Source: Campylobacter showae
Lineage (GTDB): Bacteria; Campylobacterota; Campylobacteria; Campylobacterales; Campylobacteraceae
Direction of reading: 5' to 3'
DNA: 64,000 bases
Assembly: GCF_900573985.1 (NCBI RefSeq)
Contig: NZ_UWOK01000001.1
Span: 372,001-436,000 of the forward strand
Position 1 is the stretch's first letter; each line of letters opens with the position of its first letter. Under the pieces are notes generated by a model, which saw only the letters and a list, made by a program, of their open reading frames with translations, was not told where the DNA came from and did no database searches. The translations under genes and the position numbers were made by a program. Shown here in pieces: positions 26,832 through 36,174 of the stretch.

Positions 26832-26943
26832 GTTAAATCCTTTCTGGTTATTTCTAAATCATTTTATAACATCAAATTTAAAATAAAGTAAATTTTTAGC
26901 GCAAATATATTACAATTTTGTAAATTTATCTAAGGAGTTATAA

Positions 26944-27762
26944 ATGAAAAAATCGTTTTTTAACGCATCGAAGATTGCGACTTTGGCTTTGCCTTTTCTT
27001 TTGACGGGTTGTATGTCGTCGATGAGTATGGGATCGCCTGGGGCTAAAACGACGGCTACTGGCTCAGCTGCGGGTTCAAGCGCGCACAATACTAACTCTG
27101 GACTAACCAGATGTACCGAGTCTATGGGTACGGTTACGATTTATGAGGATAGAAATAGCGACTGGTACTCCGTCGTAACCGGGCAGTACAAACTAACATC
27201 TACTATCCCGGTTCTTAGGCTCCTAGCTCAGCAGTCAAACTGCTTCGTAGTCGTCGAGCGTAGCAAGGCATTTAACCAAATGTTAGAAGAGCGCGCGTTG
27301 ATGGAGTCGGGCGAGCTTAGAAAGAACTCAAATTTCAAAAAAGGTCAGATGGTCGCCGCGGACTATACCTTAACTCCTACGATAACATTTAGCGAGAGCA
27401 ATACTAGCGGACTAGGCGGCGTTGTCGGCGCATTTTTCGGCTCGGTTGCAGGTACCGTAGCCGGCGGGTTTAGCACAAGCGACGTAAGTACTGTTCTAAC
27501 GCTAATCGAAAATCGCTCGGGCGTACAGTTAGCGGCAGCCGAGGGAAGCGCTAGGAATACGGACTTTGCAGGACTTGGAGGACTATTTGGCAGCAAAGCC
27601 GGCGGATCGCTAGGAGCCTATGCCAACACGCCTGAGGGCAAAGTCATAGTAGCAGCCTTCACCGACTCGATGAATAACCTAATAGAAGCCGTCAGAAACT
27701 ACAAAATGCAAACCGTAAAAGGCGGTTTGGGCGCGGGCGGCGCGATGAAAGTAGCGGATTGA
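26944..27762 (+). CDS. CsgG/HfaB-like lipoprotein
   Basis: A 272-residue lipoprotein with lipobox LLTGC (Cys about residue 23) after a signal peptide. The mature part begins with a Ser/Thr/Gly-rich linker, then a CsgG-type alpha/beta domain: IPVLRLLAQQSNCFVVVERS (as in holdfast/curli secretion lipoproteins), AADYTLTPTITF, a Gly-rich hydrophobic stretch GGVVGAFFGSVAGTVAGGF, and VSTVLTLIENRSGVQLAAAEG. CsgG family members form outer-membrane secretion channels, but short forms of this kind often have other envelope roles. A terminator follows. Confidence 0.75.
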   Translation: MKKSFFNASKIATLALPFLLTGCMSSMSMGSPGAKTTATGSAAGSSAHNTNSGLTRCTESMGTVTIYEDRNSDWYSVVTGQYKLTSTIPVLRLLAQQSNCFVVVERSKAFNQMLEERALMESGELRKNSNFKKGQMVAADYTLTPTITFSESNTSGLGGVVGAFFGSVAGTVAGGFSTSDVSTVLTLIENRSGVQLAAAEGSARNTDFAGLGGLFGSKAGGSLGAYANTPEGKVIVAAFTDSMNNLIEAVRNYKMQTVKGGLGAGGAMKVAD

Positions 27763-27776
27763 TTTTATCTTCGTTA

Positions 27777-27808
27777 GGCTAGAGTGACCAGAATCGCTCT
27801 AGCCTTTT
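27777..27808 (+). terminator. Terminator of the CsgG-like gene
   Basis: GGCTAGAG and CTCTAGCC form a perfect eight-pair stem around a 12-base loop, followed by TTTT. The rest of the gap to 28029 shows only AAATTT-rich words and no gene. Confidence 0.85.
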
Positions 27809-28029
27809 ATAAGCGCAAAGCAATCTCTACATTGAGCTTAAATTTGAGCTTTCGGGCTCAAATTTACATATTTTTCTACGTCAAATTTGGGTTTCCTATT
27901 TCAAAAACCTGTGTTAAATTTACTTTAAATTCTAGTTCGAAAAATTATAGCGGTTAGTAAAAATTACTCAAATTTGATCTAGCCATAAACCAAAAACTCA
28001 AATTTACGCTCGCTAGCAAATATTAAATT

Positions 28030-29067
28030 TTACTTCGCGTGTAGCTCTTTTGCGTATTTTGACTTTTCGAGATTTTCGATTAGCTTTTGCGTGCGCATAT
28101 CTCTGGCCTCGGGCACTAGATGAAACCACGTATCGTGCAGAAATTTACGCGGAAAATAGCTATCTTTATAATCGCCGATCATCTCAAAGCCGTTATCTTC
28201 GATGAGTTTTTTTACGTCTTTTAAAAATTTTTGATTATCCGCGGCGTGCGGGTAGTTTAGATCGTAGCAGTCGTCGCCTGCGACAGCCGGGTAGGTAAAG
28301 ATAAATTTGATCCCTTTTTCGCGCTCAAGTTTTTTCATAAAATTTAAATTTTCTTTGAAAATATCGCTTATACCGATTTTGCCGCCTGAAAAATCAGTAA
28401 AAAATATGTATTTTTGGCACGGCATCTGCGTGTCTTTGGCTTCTTCTACTTTGCCGATGTATTTATAATCGCCGCGTTCGCCGTTTCTAAAATCCGGCGA
28501 AAAATCGTGCACGGCTTGAGGCTTTTTGTTGATAAAGTTATCGAAATTTATCTCAAACGCCGCTATTTCTTTATAGTCTCTTATTGCCGCGTTTATAAAT
28601 GCTTGAAACGGGATTTGCGATATAGTTTTTAGCTTTTCAAAAAACGGCAGATAGTCGTAAAAATGGTGAATTTCAAAAAAAAGTCCGTAGTAATAAGTAT
28701 CGGGCGGAACATCGTTGATGTAGTACCTGTACTCCAAAGGCAGGATAAAAATATCTCCTTTATGCGCTAGTTTGGCCGCTCGGTAGAGTCTGTGGCGTAG
28801 CGGATAACCGCCGTGATCGGCTAAATTTATAACTAGCTTGCCAAAGTGCTTTTCAAGCATCTGGGAGTTGATACCGTGATAGGAGTTTGAGCCGCTTTCG
28901 ACGATGATACGGTTTTGTTCGGTCGTGTTTGAGATGAGGTAGTTTTTATACGCGTAGTGATGAGCCGATGAAACCCTGATGAGAAACATCGCAAACGCCA
29001 TATAAAACGCGATCATAACTAGCGTCAAAATAGGAAGCGTCAAAAGAAAAATTTTATATTTTTTCAA
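28030..29067 (-). CDS. Membrane-anchored SGNH-type protein partnered with an MBOAT acyltransferase
   Basis: A 345-residue protein with one N-terminal transmembrane helix (IFLLTLPILTLVMIAFYMAF) and a periplasmic domain. ESGSNSYHG near residue 60 fits an SGNH nucleophile block, and TWFHLVPEARDM near the C-terminus supplies the Asp/His region seen in AlgX, AlgJ and DltD-like proteins. It starts after the stop of the MBOAT gene upstream by 8 bp, so the two are an operon. Together they probably transfer acetyl or another acyl group to an exported glycan. The target is not known; PatB (peptidoglycan) is an alternative. Confidence 0.7.
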   Translation of the reverse strand: MKKYKIFLLTLPILTLVMIAFYMAFAMFLIRVSSAHHYAYKNYLISNTTEQNRIIVESGSNSYHGINSQMLEKHFGKLVINLADHGGYPLRHRLYRAAKLAHKGDIFILPLEYRYYINDVPPDTYYYGLFFEIHHFYDYLPFFEKLKTISQIPFQAFINAAIRDYKEIAAFEINFDNFINKKPQAVHDFSPDFRNGERGDYKYIGKVEEAKDTQMPCQKYIFFTDFSGGKIGISDIFKENLNFMKKLEREKGIKFIFTYPAVAGDDCYDLNYPHAADNQKFLKDVKKLIEDNGFEMIGDYKDSYFPRKFLHDTWFHLVPEARDMRTQKLIENLEKSKYAKELHAK

Positions 29068-29075
29068 ATTTAATC

Positions 29076-30527
29076 CTAAAAGTTAAAGTACAAAAACGGC
29101 GACTCCTGCGCGCCGGAGTTAATCGCAAAAACCAAAGCAAGCAAAAATGCCGTAAACAGCGCGGTAAGAAAGCCAAATTTTGCTCTAGCGGCCATTTCGT
29201 TCGAGTTTCGCCCAAAAATCGTAACCAAAAGCGTAATACCCATAATAGCGCAGAACGTACCCATGGCTATTTGCGGTGTTTCCATAAAATTTATTTGATT
29301 GTATCCCAGAGAGTTGCTTATGTACTCTAAGTAGTTAAAATTTATCTTAACCGAGCTAAAATCAAACATGCCTTTTAGCACTTTCATCGCGCTATCTAGG
29401 TCTCTAGCACGGAAAAATATCCAAGTGATATTTATAAAGTTAAACGTTATAAACCAAGCTAGAAATTTATTCATCGGGCGAAAATGCGCGCCGTAAAATC
29501 TGCAGATCATCATCGCAAACCCGTGTAACGCTCCCCAGATGATAAACATCCAGCCCGCTCCGTGCCAGAGTCCGCCTAGCAAAAACACCGCAAAAACGTT
29601 GGCGTAGGTACGGTATTCGCCTCTGCGGTTGCCGCCTAGCGGGATGTAGATGTAGTCGCGTAAAAATCTCGAAAGCGTCATATGCCATCTGTGCCAAAAG
29701 TCTTGGATATTTAGCGCTTTGTAAGGGGAGTTGAAATTTAACGGCAGGATAATGTTAAACATATATGAAATGCCGATGGCCATATCGGTGTAACCGCTAA
29801 AGTCAAAATACAGCTGAAACGTATAACTAATGCTCGTGATCCACGCCTCACTCATACTAAGCGTAGGGTAAACGTCAAAACCGTGAAGGGCAAACCTAGC
29901 GAAAAAATCGGCCACTACGACCTTTTTAAAAAGCCCGATCGAAAATAAAAAAAGTCCGATGCTTAAATTTTTATAGTTTATGCGCTTTAAACGTAAATTT
30001 GCAAACTGCGGCATCATCTCGGCGTGGTGTATGATAGGACCGGCTAAAAGATGCGGAAAATACGTCACGAAAAGAGCGTAGCGAAGAAAACTGGGCTCTT
30101 TTACTTTTTCGTGATAACAGTCTACTAGAAACGCTATTTGCGTAAAGGTAAAAAAGCTGATGCCAAGAGGTAAAATAACGTGGTGAAGCGGTATGTCGGC
30201 GCCGAAAATTCCGTTAAAATTTTCTATCAAAAAGTCGGTATATTTGTAGTAGGCCAGCAAGGCTAAATTTGCCGCGACGCCCGCCCATAAAATAAGCTTT
30301 TTGCGGGAGGGATGGGCGCAAAGTAGATGACCGACGTAGAAGTTAAACGTAATCGAACCTAAAATAAGCGGGATATAAATAAAATTCCAATATCCATAAA
30401 AAAATAGCGAAGCGGCCGTGAGCCAAAAGATACTGAGTTGAACGAATTTGAGTTTATTTAAAACAAAATAAACTCCAAAAGTAATCGGTAAGAAAAAAAC
30501 TATAAACGCAAATGAGTTAAAAAGCAT
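29076..30527 (-). CDS. MBOAT-family membrane O-acyltransferase (AlgI/PatA-like)
   Basis: A 483-residue protein with about 11 membrane segments. The MBOAT signature is clear: QDFWHRWHMTLSRFLRDYIY followed by IPLGGNRRGEYRTYANVF, then LLGGLWHGAGWMFIIWG with the catalytic His. It moves acyl groups from cytoplasmic CoA across the membrane to an extracytoplasmic substrate. The next gene (28030-29067) encodes the SGNH-type partner. Homologues act on alginate, peptidoglycan (PatA) or D-alanyl teichoic acid (DltB); the first two are more likely here. Confidence 0.88.
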   Translation of the reverse strand: MLFNSFAFIVFFLPITFGVYFVLNKLKFVQLSIFWLTAASLFFYGYWNFIYIPLILGSITFNFYVGHLLCAHPSRKKLILWAGVAANLALLAYYKYTDFLIENFNGIFGADIPLHHVILPLGISFFTFTQIAFLVDCYHEKVKEPSFLRYALFVTYFPHLLAGPIIHHAEMMPQFANLRLKRINYKNLSIGLFLFSIGLFKKVVVADFFARFALHGFDVYPTLSMSEAWITSISYTFQLYFDFSGYTDMAIGISYMFNIILPLNFNSPYKALNIQDFWHRWHMTLSRFLRDYIYIPLGGNRRGEYRTYANVFAVFLLGGLWHGAGWMFIIWGALHGFAMMICRFYGAHFRPMNKFLAWFITFNFINITWIFFRARDLDSAMKVLKGMFDFSSVKINFNYLEYISNSLGYNQINFMETPQIAMGTFCAIMGITLLVTIFGRNSNEMAARAKFGFLTALFTAFLLALVFAINSGAQESPFLYFNF

Positions 30528-30635
30528 TTTTACCCTTATTTTAAAAGAGTTTAAATATACTCAAATTTGATTTAAATTAAGCTTTTTAAAGCTAAATTCG
30601 ATAAAATCGCCCAAATTCCACTAAAAGGATCAAAT

Positions 30636-32309
30636 TTGAGAAGCGACATCATCAAAAAAGGCTATACGCGCGCGCCGCACAGAAGCTTGCTAAGAGCGAC
30701 TGGGTTAAAGGACGAGGACTTTGAAAAGCCATTTATCGGCGTGGCAAATAGCTTCATAGAGATTATCCCCGGGCACTTTTTCCTCAACAAATACTCCGAA
30801 ATTTTAAAAGACGAGATCCGCAAAAACGGCTGCGTGCCGTTTGAGTTTAACTGCATCGGCGTGGACGACGGCATCGCAATGGGGCACAGCGGGATGCTCT
30901 ATAGCCTGCCTAGCCGCGAGCTCATCGCAAACTCGATCGAAACGGTTATGAATGCGCACGCCCTGGACGGTCTTGTGTGTATGCCAAACTGCGATAAAAT
31001 CGTGCCCGGCATGGTGATGGGCGCGCTTCGCGTGAACGTGCCGACGGTTTTTGTTAGCGGCGGCCCGATGAAAAAGGGCTACACCAAAAAGGGCGAGCCG
31101 ATCGACCTATCCACGGCGTTTGAGGCAGTGGGTAAATTTGAAACCAAAGAGATCAGCGCCGAGGAGCTAAAAGAGATCGAGTGCAAAGCCTGTCCAAGCG
31201 GCGGCAGCTGCTCGGGGATGTTTACGGCAAACTCGATGAATACGCTGTGCGAAGCGATGGGTATCGCGCTAAAAGGCAACGGCACGGTGCCAGCCCTAAC
31301 TCCTGAGCGCGAGGAGCTTATCAGGCAGGCGGGACGTCGCATCTGCCAGATAGCGCTCGATGAAAAATACAAAATCCGCAACATCGTGAACGAAAAATCG
31401 ATCCAAAACGCCCTAGTCGTCGATATGGCGATGGGCGGTAGCAGCAACACCGTGCTGCACATCCTAGCTATCGCGCGCGAAGCTGGGGTAAATTTACAGA
31501 TCGCGGGACTTAACGAGATCAGCCGCAAGATCGCGCACATCGCTAAAATCAGCCCGAGCCTACCAAACGTGCATATGGAGGACATCGACTCTGCGGGCGG
31601 TCTAAGCGCCGTGATAAATGAAATTTCGCGCCGCGACAACGGGCTACTTGGTCTAGACGCGCTAACGGTCACGGGCGAGAGCCTAGGCGAGCGTGTCGGA
31701 GCTAGCGCCATAAAAGACGAATCGGTCATCCGTAAGGTCGAAAACGCCTACTCGCAGGTCGGCGGGCTGGCGATTTTGTTTGGAAATTTAGCCGAGCAGG
31801 GCTGCGTCATCAAGACCGCGGGCATCATCGGCGAACGCAAATTTAGCGGCAAGGCCGTGTGCTTTAACAGCCAAGACGAGGCGATAGAGGGCATCTCAAA
31901 CGGCAAGGTAAACAAAGGCGACGTGGTCGTCATCCGCTACGAAGGGCCGCGCGGAGGCCCGGGTATGCAGGAGATGCTAAGCCCTACGAGCCTAATCATG
32001 GGGCGAGGGCTGGGCGCGGACGTGGCGCTAATCACGGACGGCAGGTTTAGCGGCGCTACTAGAGGGCTAAGTATCGGACACGTGAGTCCCGAAGCTGCCG
32101 AGGGCGGCATGATCGGACTGTTAGAGGACGGCGATATCATCGACATCGACGTGGACACATACGCGATCAACGTGCGTCTAAGCGAAGCCGAGATCACCAA
32201 GCGCAGAGCTAAATTTAAGCCGATCGAAAAGCCTCTGCCGTTTCGCTGGCTGCGAATGTATCGCAAGCTTGTAACAAATGCTAGCAACGGAGCGATTTTG
32301 GAGGCGTAG
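30636..32309 (+). CDS. ilvD: Dihydroxy-acid dehydratase
   Basis: A 557-residue Fe-S dehydratase for the valine and isoleucine pathways (2,3-dihydroxyisovalerate to 2-oxoisovalerate). Cluster Cys residues are in [12 protein letters not shown] and [19 protein letters not shown]. The C-terminal half has [12 protein letters not shown] and [16 protein letters not shown]. The start is a TTG at 30636 with AAAAGGA upstream. A -10-like ATAAAAT is about 35 bp before it. The gene is followed within 10 bp by an unrelated AT-rich gene. Confidence 0.97.
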   Translation: MRSDIIKKGYTRAPHRSLLRATGLKDEDFEKPFIGVANSFIEIIPGHFFLNKYSEILKDEIRKNGCVPFEFNCIGVDDGIAMGHSGMLYSLPSRELIANSIETVMNAHALDGLVCMPNCDKIVPGMVMGALRVNVPTVFVSGGPMKKGYTKKGEPIDLSTAFEAVGKFETKEISAEELKEIECKACPSGGSCSGMFTANSMNTLCEAMGIALKGNGTVPALTPEREELIRQAGRRICQIALDEKYKIRNIVNEKSIQNALVVDMAMGGSSNTVLHILAIAREAGVNLQIAGLNEISRKIAHIAKISPSLPNVHMEDIDSAGGLSAVINEISRRDNGLLGLDALTVTGESLGERVGASAIKDESVIRKVENAYSQVGGLAILFGNLAEQGCVIKTAGIIGERKFSGKAVCFNSQDEAIEGISNGKVNKGDVVVIRYEGPRGGPGMQEMLSPTSLIMGRGLGADVALITDGRFSGATRGLSIGHVSPEAAEGGMIGLLEDGDIIDIDVDTYAINVRLSEAEITKRRAKFKPIEKPLPFRWLRMYRKLVTNASNGAILEA

Positions 32310-32316
32310 AAAATTA

Positions 32317-33615
32317 ATGTTAGAGAGATATTTTACTGAAAAAGACCTATCGGATATAGAACAAGAGCTCAAGTACATCAGTGATTTACAAAGTGATAAA
32401 CTGTATATAAAAACCGGACTTGAAAGACTACTGAAAAGTGAAGATATAATAATAAAATCTCAAAAAGTGTCGATAGATAAGGAAAAATGCAATAGATTAT
32501 ATATAGATTTTCTAAAAACTGAAAAATCTATATATAATGCGTATGAGAGAATGGGAACAAAAGCTTGCAATAAGCCTGAGTACAAAGACTTTTTAAAAAA
32601 ACACTCTATAAATACTATGGAGTATGATTTAAGAAATACGATAAAATTTTTGATAAAACATAAAGTATTTTCCATACTAAATCTGGTATTTCTCGGTACT
32701 TTGTTTTGCGTGCCATATTTTATAAAAATAGCAAAAACTCCAGACATTTCATTAGATAGTATGCCCATGTCTTTAGTTATAGCTGCCTTTATAGGTTTAA
32801 TTTATGGATTATATTTTTTATTTTTCTATGTTTCGCAAAATATCTTTTTATTTAGAGCTTTTAGCGGCAATCCTGGTTTTTCTAAATTTATATTTATGGC
32901 TATAAATATATTGTTATTTGTAATTATGGCTCTTGCTCCTTTTATCGTCGATAAAATAACGTCCATCAAGTGGCTATCTTTAAATACAGAATCTGCTATG
33001 AATTGTTTGGTTTCCATGTACCCTATTTTAACAATATTCACATTCGTGTATACATTCAAAAAAAGCGACAAGAAAGAACCTAGTAGTTGTATTTTATCTT
33101 TTTGCTTAATTTTTATAACTGATTTATTTATACTATTGATAGTGTACTATAATTATAATGATACATTTATGGTATTTATAACAATATTATTATATGTATG
33201 GATTATTTTTATGCGATTTTTGACATTGTTTAGTAGCTTATTAGATTATAAATTCACCTTTGTATTAGGGATTATTTTTACAATACTTATTATGATATTT
33301 TTAAGCGGAGCATTCGTGCGAATTGCCGGCATAGGCAACTATCAAACCGATCTTGACATCAAAAGAGAGAATATCCCTGGGTATATAAATTTAGAGAACA
33401 TTAAATGCAAAGATAAGCCAAATGAAGATATAAATTTTATAAAATATACCTGCATATCTGACGAAATGTCAAGTTCGACGGTAAAATTTAAAAACATCCT
33501 AGTAAAAGTAAAATCAGACGGCAGATATTGGCTAGAAGTCGTATCAAAAGATCAAAATAAAAGCAAAATAGATGATTACAGATTTTGGATTTCGGAGAAA
33601 AATATTATAAATTAA
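32317..33615 (+). CDS. AT-rich multi-pass membrane protein of unknown function
   Basis: A 432-residue protein. The ATG at 32317 (MLERYFTEKDLSDIEQELKY) is chosen over an in-frame start within ilvD because it begins the new composition. An acidic/basic N-terminal helical region of about 110 residues is followed by 7-8 hydrophobic helices (for example SILNLVFLGTLFCVPYFI, FIFMAINILLFVIMALAPFI, FTFVLGIIFTILIMIFLSGA) and a C-terminal soluble domain of about 90 residues (LENIKCKDKPNEDINFIKYT). G+C is far below the flanking ilvD and dehydrogenase genes, so I infer horizontal gain. No family recognised. Confidence 0.7.
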   Translation: MLERYFTEKDLSDIEQELKYISDLQSDKLYIKTGLERLLKSEDIIIKSQKVSIDKEKCNRLYIDFLKTEKSIYNAYERMGTKACNKPEYKDFLKKHSINTMEYDLRNTIKFLIKHKVFSILNLVFLGTLFCVPYFIKIAKTPDISLDSMPMSLVIAAFIGLIYGLYFLFFYVSQNIFLFRAFSGNPGFSKFIFMAINILLFVIMALAPFIVDKITSIKWLSLNTESAMNCLVSMYPILTIFTFVYTFKKSDKKEPSSCILSFCLIFITDLFILLIVYYNYNDTFMVFITILLYVWIIFMRFLTLFSSLLDYKFTFVLGIIFTILIMIFLSGAFVRIAGIGNYQTDLDIKRENIPGYINLENIKCKDKPNEDINFIKYTCISDEMSSSTVKFKNILVKVKSDGRYWLEVVSKDQNKSKIDDYRFWISEKNIIN

Positions 33616-33684
33616 ACAAAATACTGTTAAAATTTGATGCCAATTTTATGTAACATCAAATTTTAACTATATCTTCAAATTTAT

Positions 33685-34830
33685 CTAGTTTGCCAGCTCA
33701 AAAATCTCTTTGATATTTTCCTTCGTGTATAGCTTATCTTTGCGCCAGTTTACCGCGTAGTCGTGGGCTAAATTTACGACTTCCTCTAGCGTTTCGTCCT
33801 CTATGCCGACGACCTTTAGGCTAACTGGAGCGCCGATTTTACTAAGCCACGCTTTAAAGGCGGCGATGCCCTCATCGGCTGAATTTACGCCGAAAATCTC
33901 GCGCGCAAAACGCTCGAATGCGCCCAAATTTCGGCTCTTATACCACTTCATCCACGCAGGCATTATGACCGCTAGGCCCGCTCCGTGCGCGCAGTTTACG
34001 ACCGCGCTCATGGCGTGCTCGAGCATGTGGTTCGGGTAGGAGTAGCCGTGCGTACCGACGTAGGTTAGGCCGTTTAGCGCCATCGTCGCCGCCCAGGCAA
34101 ACTCGGCTCTGGCGTCGTAGTTATCGGGGTCAGCTAGTAAAATTTCGGTCGTTTTCATCACGGTTTTGATGTTGGCTTCGATGTAGAGATTGATGATGTC
34201 AGGTTGCACTTTAGCCGTGAAGTATCCCTCGATGCTGTGCGCGATGATATCGGCAGCGGAGTAGACTAGGTACTCGCGGCTAACGCTTGCTTGCAGCTGC
34301 GGGTTTACGACTGAGACTAGCGGATATAGCACGTCGCCGTGGATGGCGAATTTTTGTTTTGTAGCTTCGTTTGTCACGACCGCACCCGAGTTCATCTCGC
34401 TGCCCGTCGCCGCAAGAGTGATGATGTCAAAGATTTTTAGTGCGCGGCTCGGGTCTTTGCCTGTGAAAAAGTCCCACACGTCGCCCTCGTACAGCGCGCC
34501 CGCGGCGATGGCTTTGGCGCTATCTAGACAGGAGCCTCCGCCTACGCTTAGCACGCTGTCGGCGTTAAATCTCCTAGCTAGCTCGATGCCTTTGTAAACT
34601 TTGCTTAGCACGGGGTTGCTAACTACGCCGCCAAGTTCTATAAACTCTATGCCGTTTTCTTTTAGGCTTGCCGTAACCTTGTCAAAGAGTCCGTCTTTTT
34701 TGATACGGTCGCTGCCGTAGATAAGTAGGGTTCTTTTAGCGTTAAATTCGCACATATAAAGCCCGATATTTCGCTCTTTGCCTCTGCCGAATTCGATTTT
34801 TACGGGGTTGTGAAAAGTGAAGTCAAACAT
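33685..34830 (-). CDS. Iron-containing alcohol dehydrogenase (butanol dehydrogenase/YqhD type)
   Basis: A 381-residue group III alcohol dehydrogenase. The NAD(P)-binding motif is SVGGGSCLDSAKAIA. Metal ligands are in SAADIIAHSIEGY (Asp, His) and the HMLEHAMSAVVNCAHGAGLAV block (His residues). N-terminal FDFTFHNPVKIEFGRG is typical of the NADPH-dependent BDH/YqhD group, which reduces aldehydes. RBS AAGGAGAACG before the ATG. It sits alone between terminator-poor AT-rich gaps. The physiological aldehyde is unknown. Confidence 0.92.
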   Translation of the reverse strand: MFDFTFHNPVKIEFGRGKERNIGLYMCEFNAKRTLLIYGSDRIKKDGLFDKVTASLKENGIEFIELGGVVSNPVLSKVYKGIELARRFNADSVLSVGGGSCLDSAKAIAAGALYEGDVWDFFTGKDPSRALKIFDIITLAATGSEMNSGAVVTNEATKQKFAIHGDVLYPLVSVVNPQLQASVSREYLVYSAADIIAHSIEGYFTAKVQPDIINLYIEANIKTVMKTTEILLADPDNYDARAEFAWAATMALNGLTYVGTHGYSYPNHMLEHAMSAVVNCAHGAGLAVIMPAWMKWYKSRNLGAFERFAREIFGVNSADEGIAAFKAWLSKIGAPVSLKVVGIEDETLEEVVNLAHDYAVNWRKDKLYTKENIKEIFELAN

Positions 34831-34909
34831 CTCGTTCTCCTTAAAATTTTAGCCTCATTATAGCGACAAAAGCTAAAATTTAAGTAGAACGAGATTTACG
34901 GATCAGCGC

Positions 34910-35038
34910 TTATTCGCGCAAATTTCCAAAGTATTTGTCGTCGTTTTTCTCGACGTGCTTGATGTTAAAATGGACGAATTTATATCCGCCAAAAAGCGCC
35001 AAAACCCAAAGAAAAAGAAAAACTATCGCTTCTATCAT
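34910..35038 (-). CDS. cydX: CydX-like small subunit of cytochrome bd (42 aa)
   Basis: A 42-residue peptide beginning MIEAIVFLFLWVLALFGGYK with one transmembrane helix and a charged tail (NIKHVEKNDDKY). It follows cydB by 8 bp with RBS AAGGATAAAA. Position, size and the W-x-L-x-x-F-x-x-Y pattern fit CydX-type accessory subunits, which stabilise the haem groups of CydAB. Short genes of this kind are often missed. Confidence 0.75.
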   Translation of the reverse strand: MIEAIVFLFLWVLALFGGYKFVHFNIKHVEKNDDKYFGNLRE

Positions 35039-35046
35039 TTTTATCC

Positions 35047-36174
35047 TTAATATGCGTGATGATCGTGCTTGATCTCATTGGCCGTGATCTTTTTGCTATC
35101 CATCGCGCGCCAAACGACGAAAATATAGCCCAAAACAAACGGCACTAGCAGGCTCACGTAGGCCATGACGTTTAGCGTGTAGTGGCTAGAGCTTGCGTTT
35201 TTGATCGTGAGCGAGCTTTGTAAATTTGAAAACGACGGATAAAACGCCGTGTCCGCAAGGCCTGATATCAAAAATAGTCCCGTAACCGTTAGCACTACGC
35301 CCACGCCGTAAGGCACTACGCCGTAGATGCTTGTCGTAAACGCGCCTTTAAATATACCAAAAAGCACGAGTCCGACGCCTATAACTATCATCGCAGCCAC
35401 AAGCGGCATCTGGAGTAAATTTAGAGCGTATTTAAAGCCCACTAGGCTTACTACGCCGCTCTCGTCGTAGGCAAAACCGGCTTTGGTAAATATCCAAGCG
35501 ATGAAGATTAAAAAGAACGGCAAAAACAAAATAGTATTTTTTAGCGCCGCTTTTCTGGCATTGGCTCTTATCTCCGCATCGTCGATGTTGTTGATGAGGT
35601 AGAGCGCTCCGCCCACGCGAGAGAGAAAAAATACCGCGATGCCTAGCGGATAGAGCATGATGTTGCCTAGCGCTTCAAGTCCTCGAAACGGCGTTTGCCA
35701 CTGCACGAAGTTGTGCTCGTTTAGTAAAAAGTCGCTACCCGAAAAAAACGTGCTAACCGCCATACCGATCAGTATAACGCCTAAAGAGCCGTTGATGAAA
35801 AGGAAAATTTCATAGGTTTTTTGACCTAGGAAGTTGTCTGGTTTTTTGCGGTATTCGTAGCTCACGGCTTGGAGGATAAAGCAAAACAAAATCGCCAGCC
35901 ATACCCAGTACGCGCCGCCGAAGCTTGTGGCGTAAAATAGCGGAAACGCCGCAAAACACGCACCGCCGAACATTACGAGCGTGGTAAAAGTAAGCTCCCA
36001 TTTGCGCCCGATAGAATTTATCACCATGTCCTTTTGAAGCTCGTTTTTGCAAAGCCCAAAAAGCAGCGTCTGCCCTCCCTGAACGAACATCATAAACACT
36101 AGCAAACCGCCTAGCAAGCTAACTACGCACCACCAGTAAATTTGTAAAAATTCTAAACTAAGCATGGTTTTCAA
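35047..36174 (-). CDS. cydB: Cytochrome bd-type (cyanide-insensitive) quinol oxidase subunit II
   Basis: A 375-residue inner-membrane subunit with about eight helices. The start FLQIYWWCVVSLLGGLLVFM and the motif NSIGRKWELTFTTLVMFGGA are typical of CydB/CioB. It pairs with CydA to reduce oxygen to water with quinol. It overlaps cydA by 17 bases. Corresponds to C. jejuni Cj0082. Confidence 0.95.
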   Translation of the reverse strand: MKTMLSLEFLQIYWWCVVSLLGGLLVFMMFVQGGQTLLFGLCKNELQKDMVINSIGRKWELTFTTLVMFGGACFAAFPLFYATSFGGAYWVWLAILFCFILQAVSYEYRKKPDNFLGQKTYEIFLFINGSLGVILIGMAVSTFFSGSDFLLNEHNFVQWQTPFRGLEALGNIMLYPLGIAVFFLSRVGGALYLINNIDDAEIRANARKAALKNTILFLPFFLIFIAWIFTKAGFAYDESGVVSLVGFKYALNLLQMPLVAAMIVIGVGLVLFGIFKGAFTTSIYGVVPYGVGVVLTVTGLFLISGLADTAFYPSFSNLQSSLTIKNASSSHYTLNVMAYVSLLVPFVLGYIFVVWRAMDSKKITANEIKHDHHAY

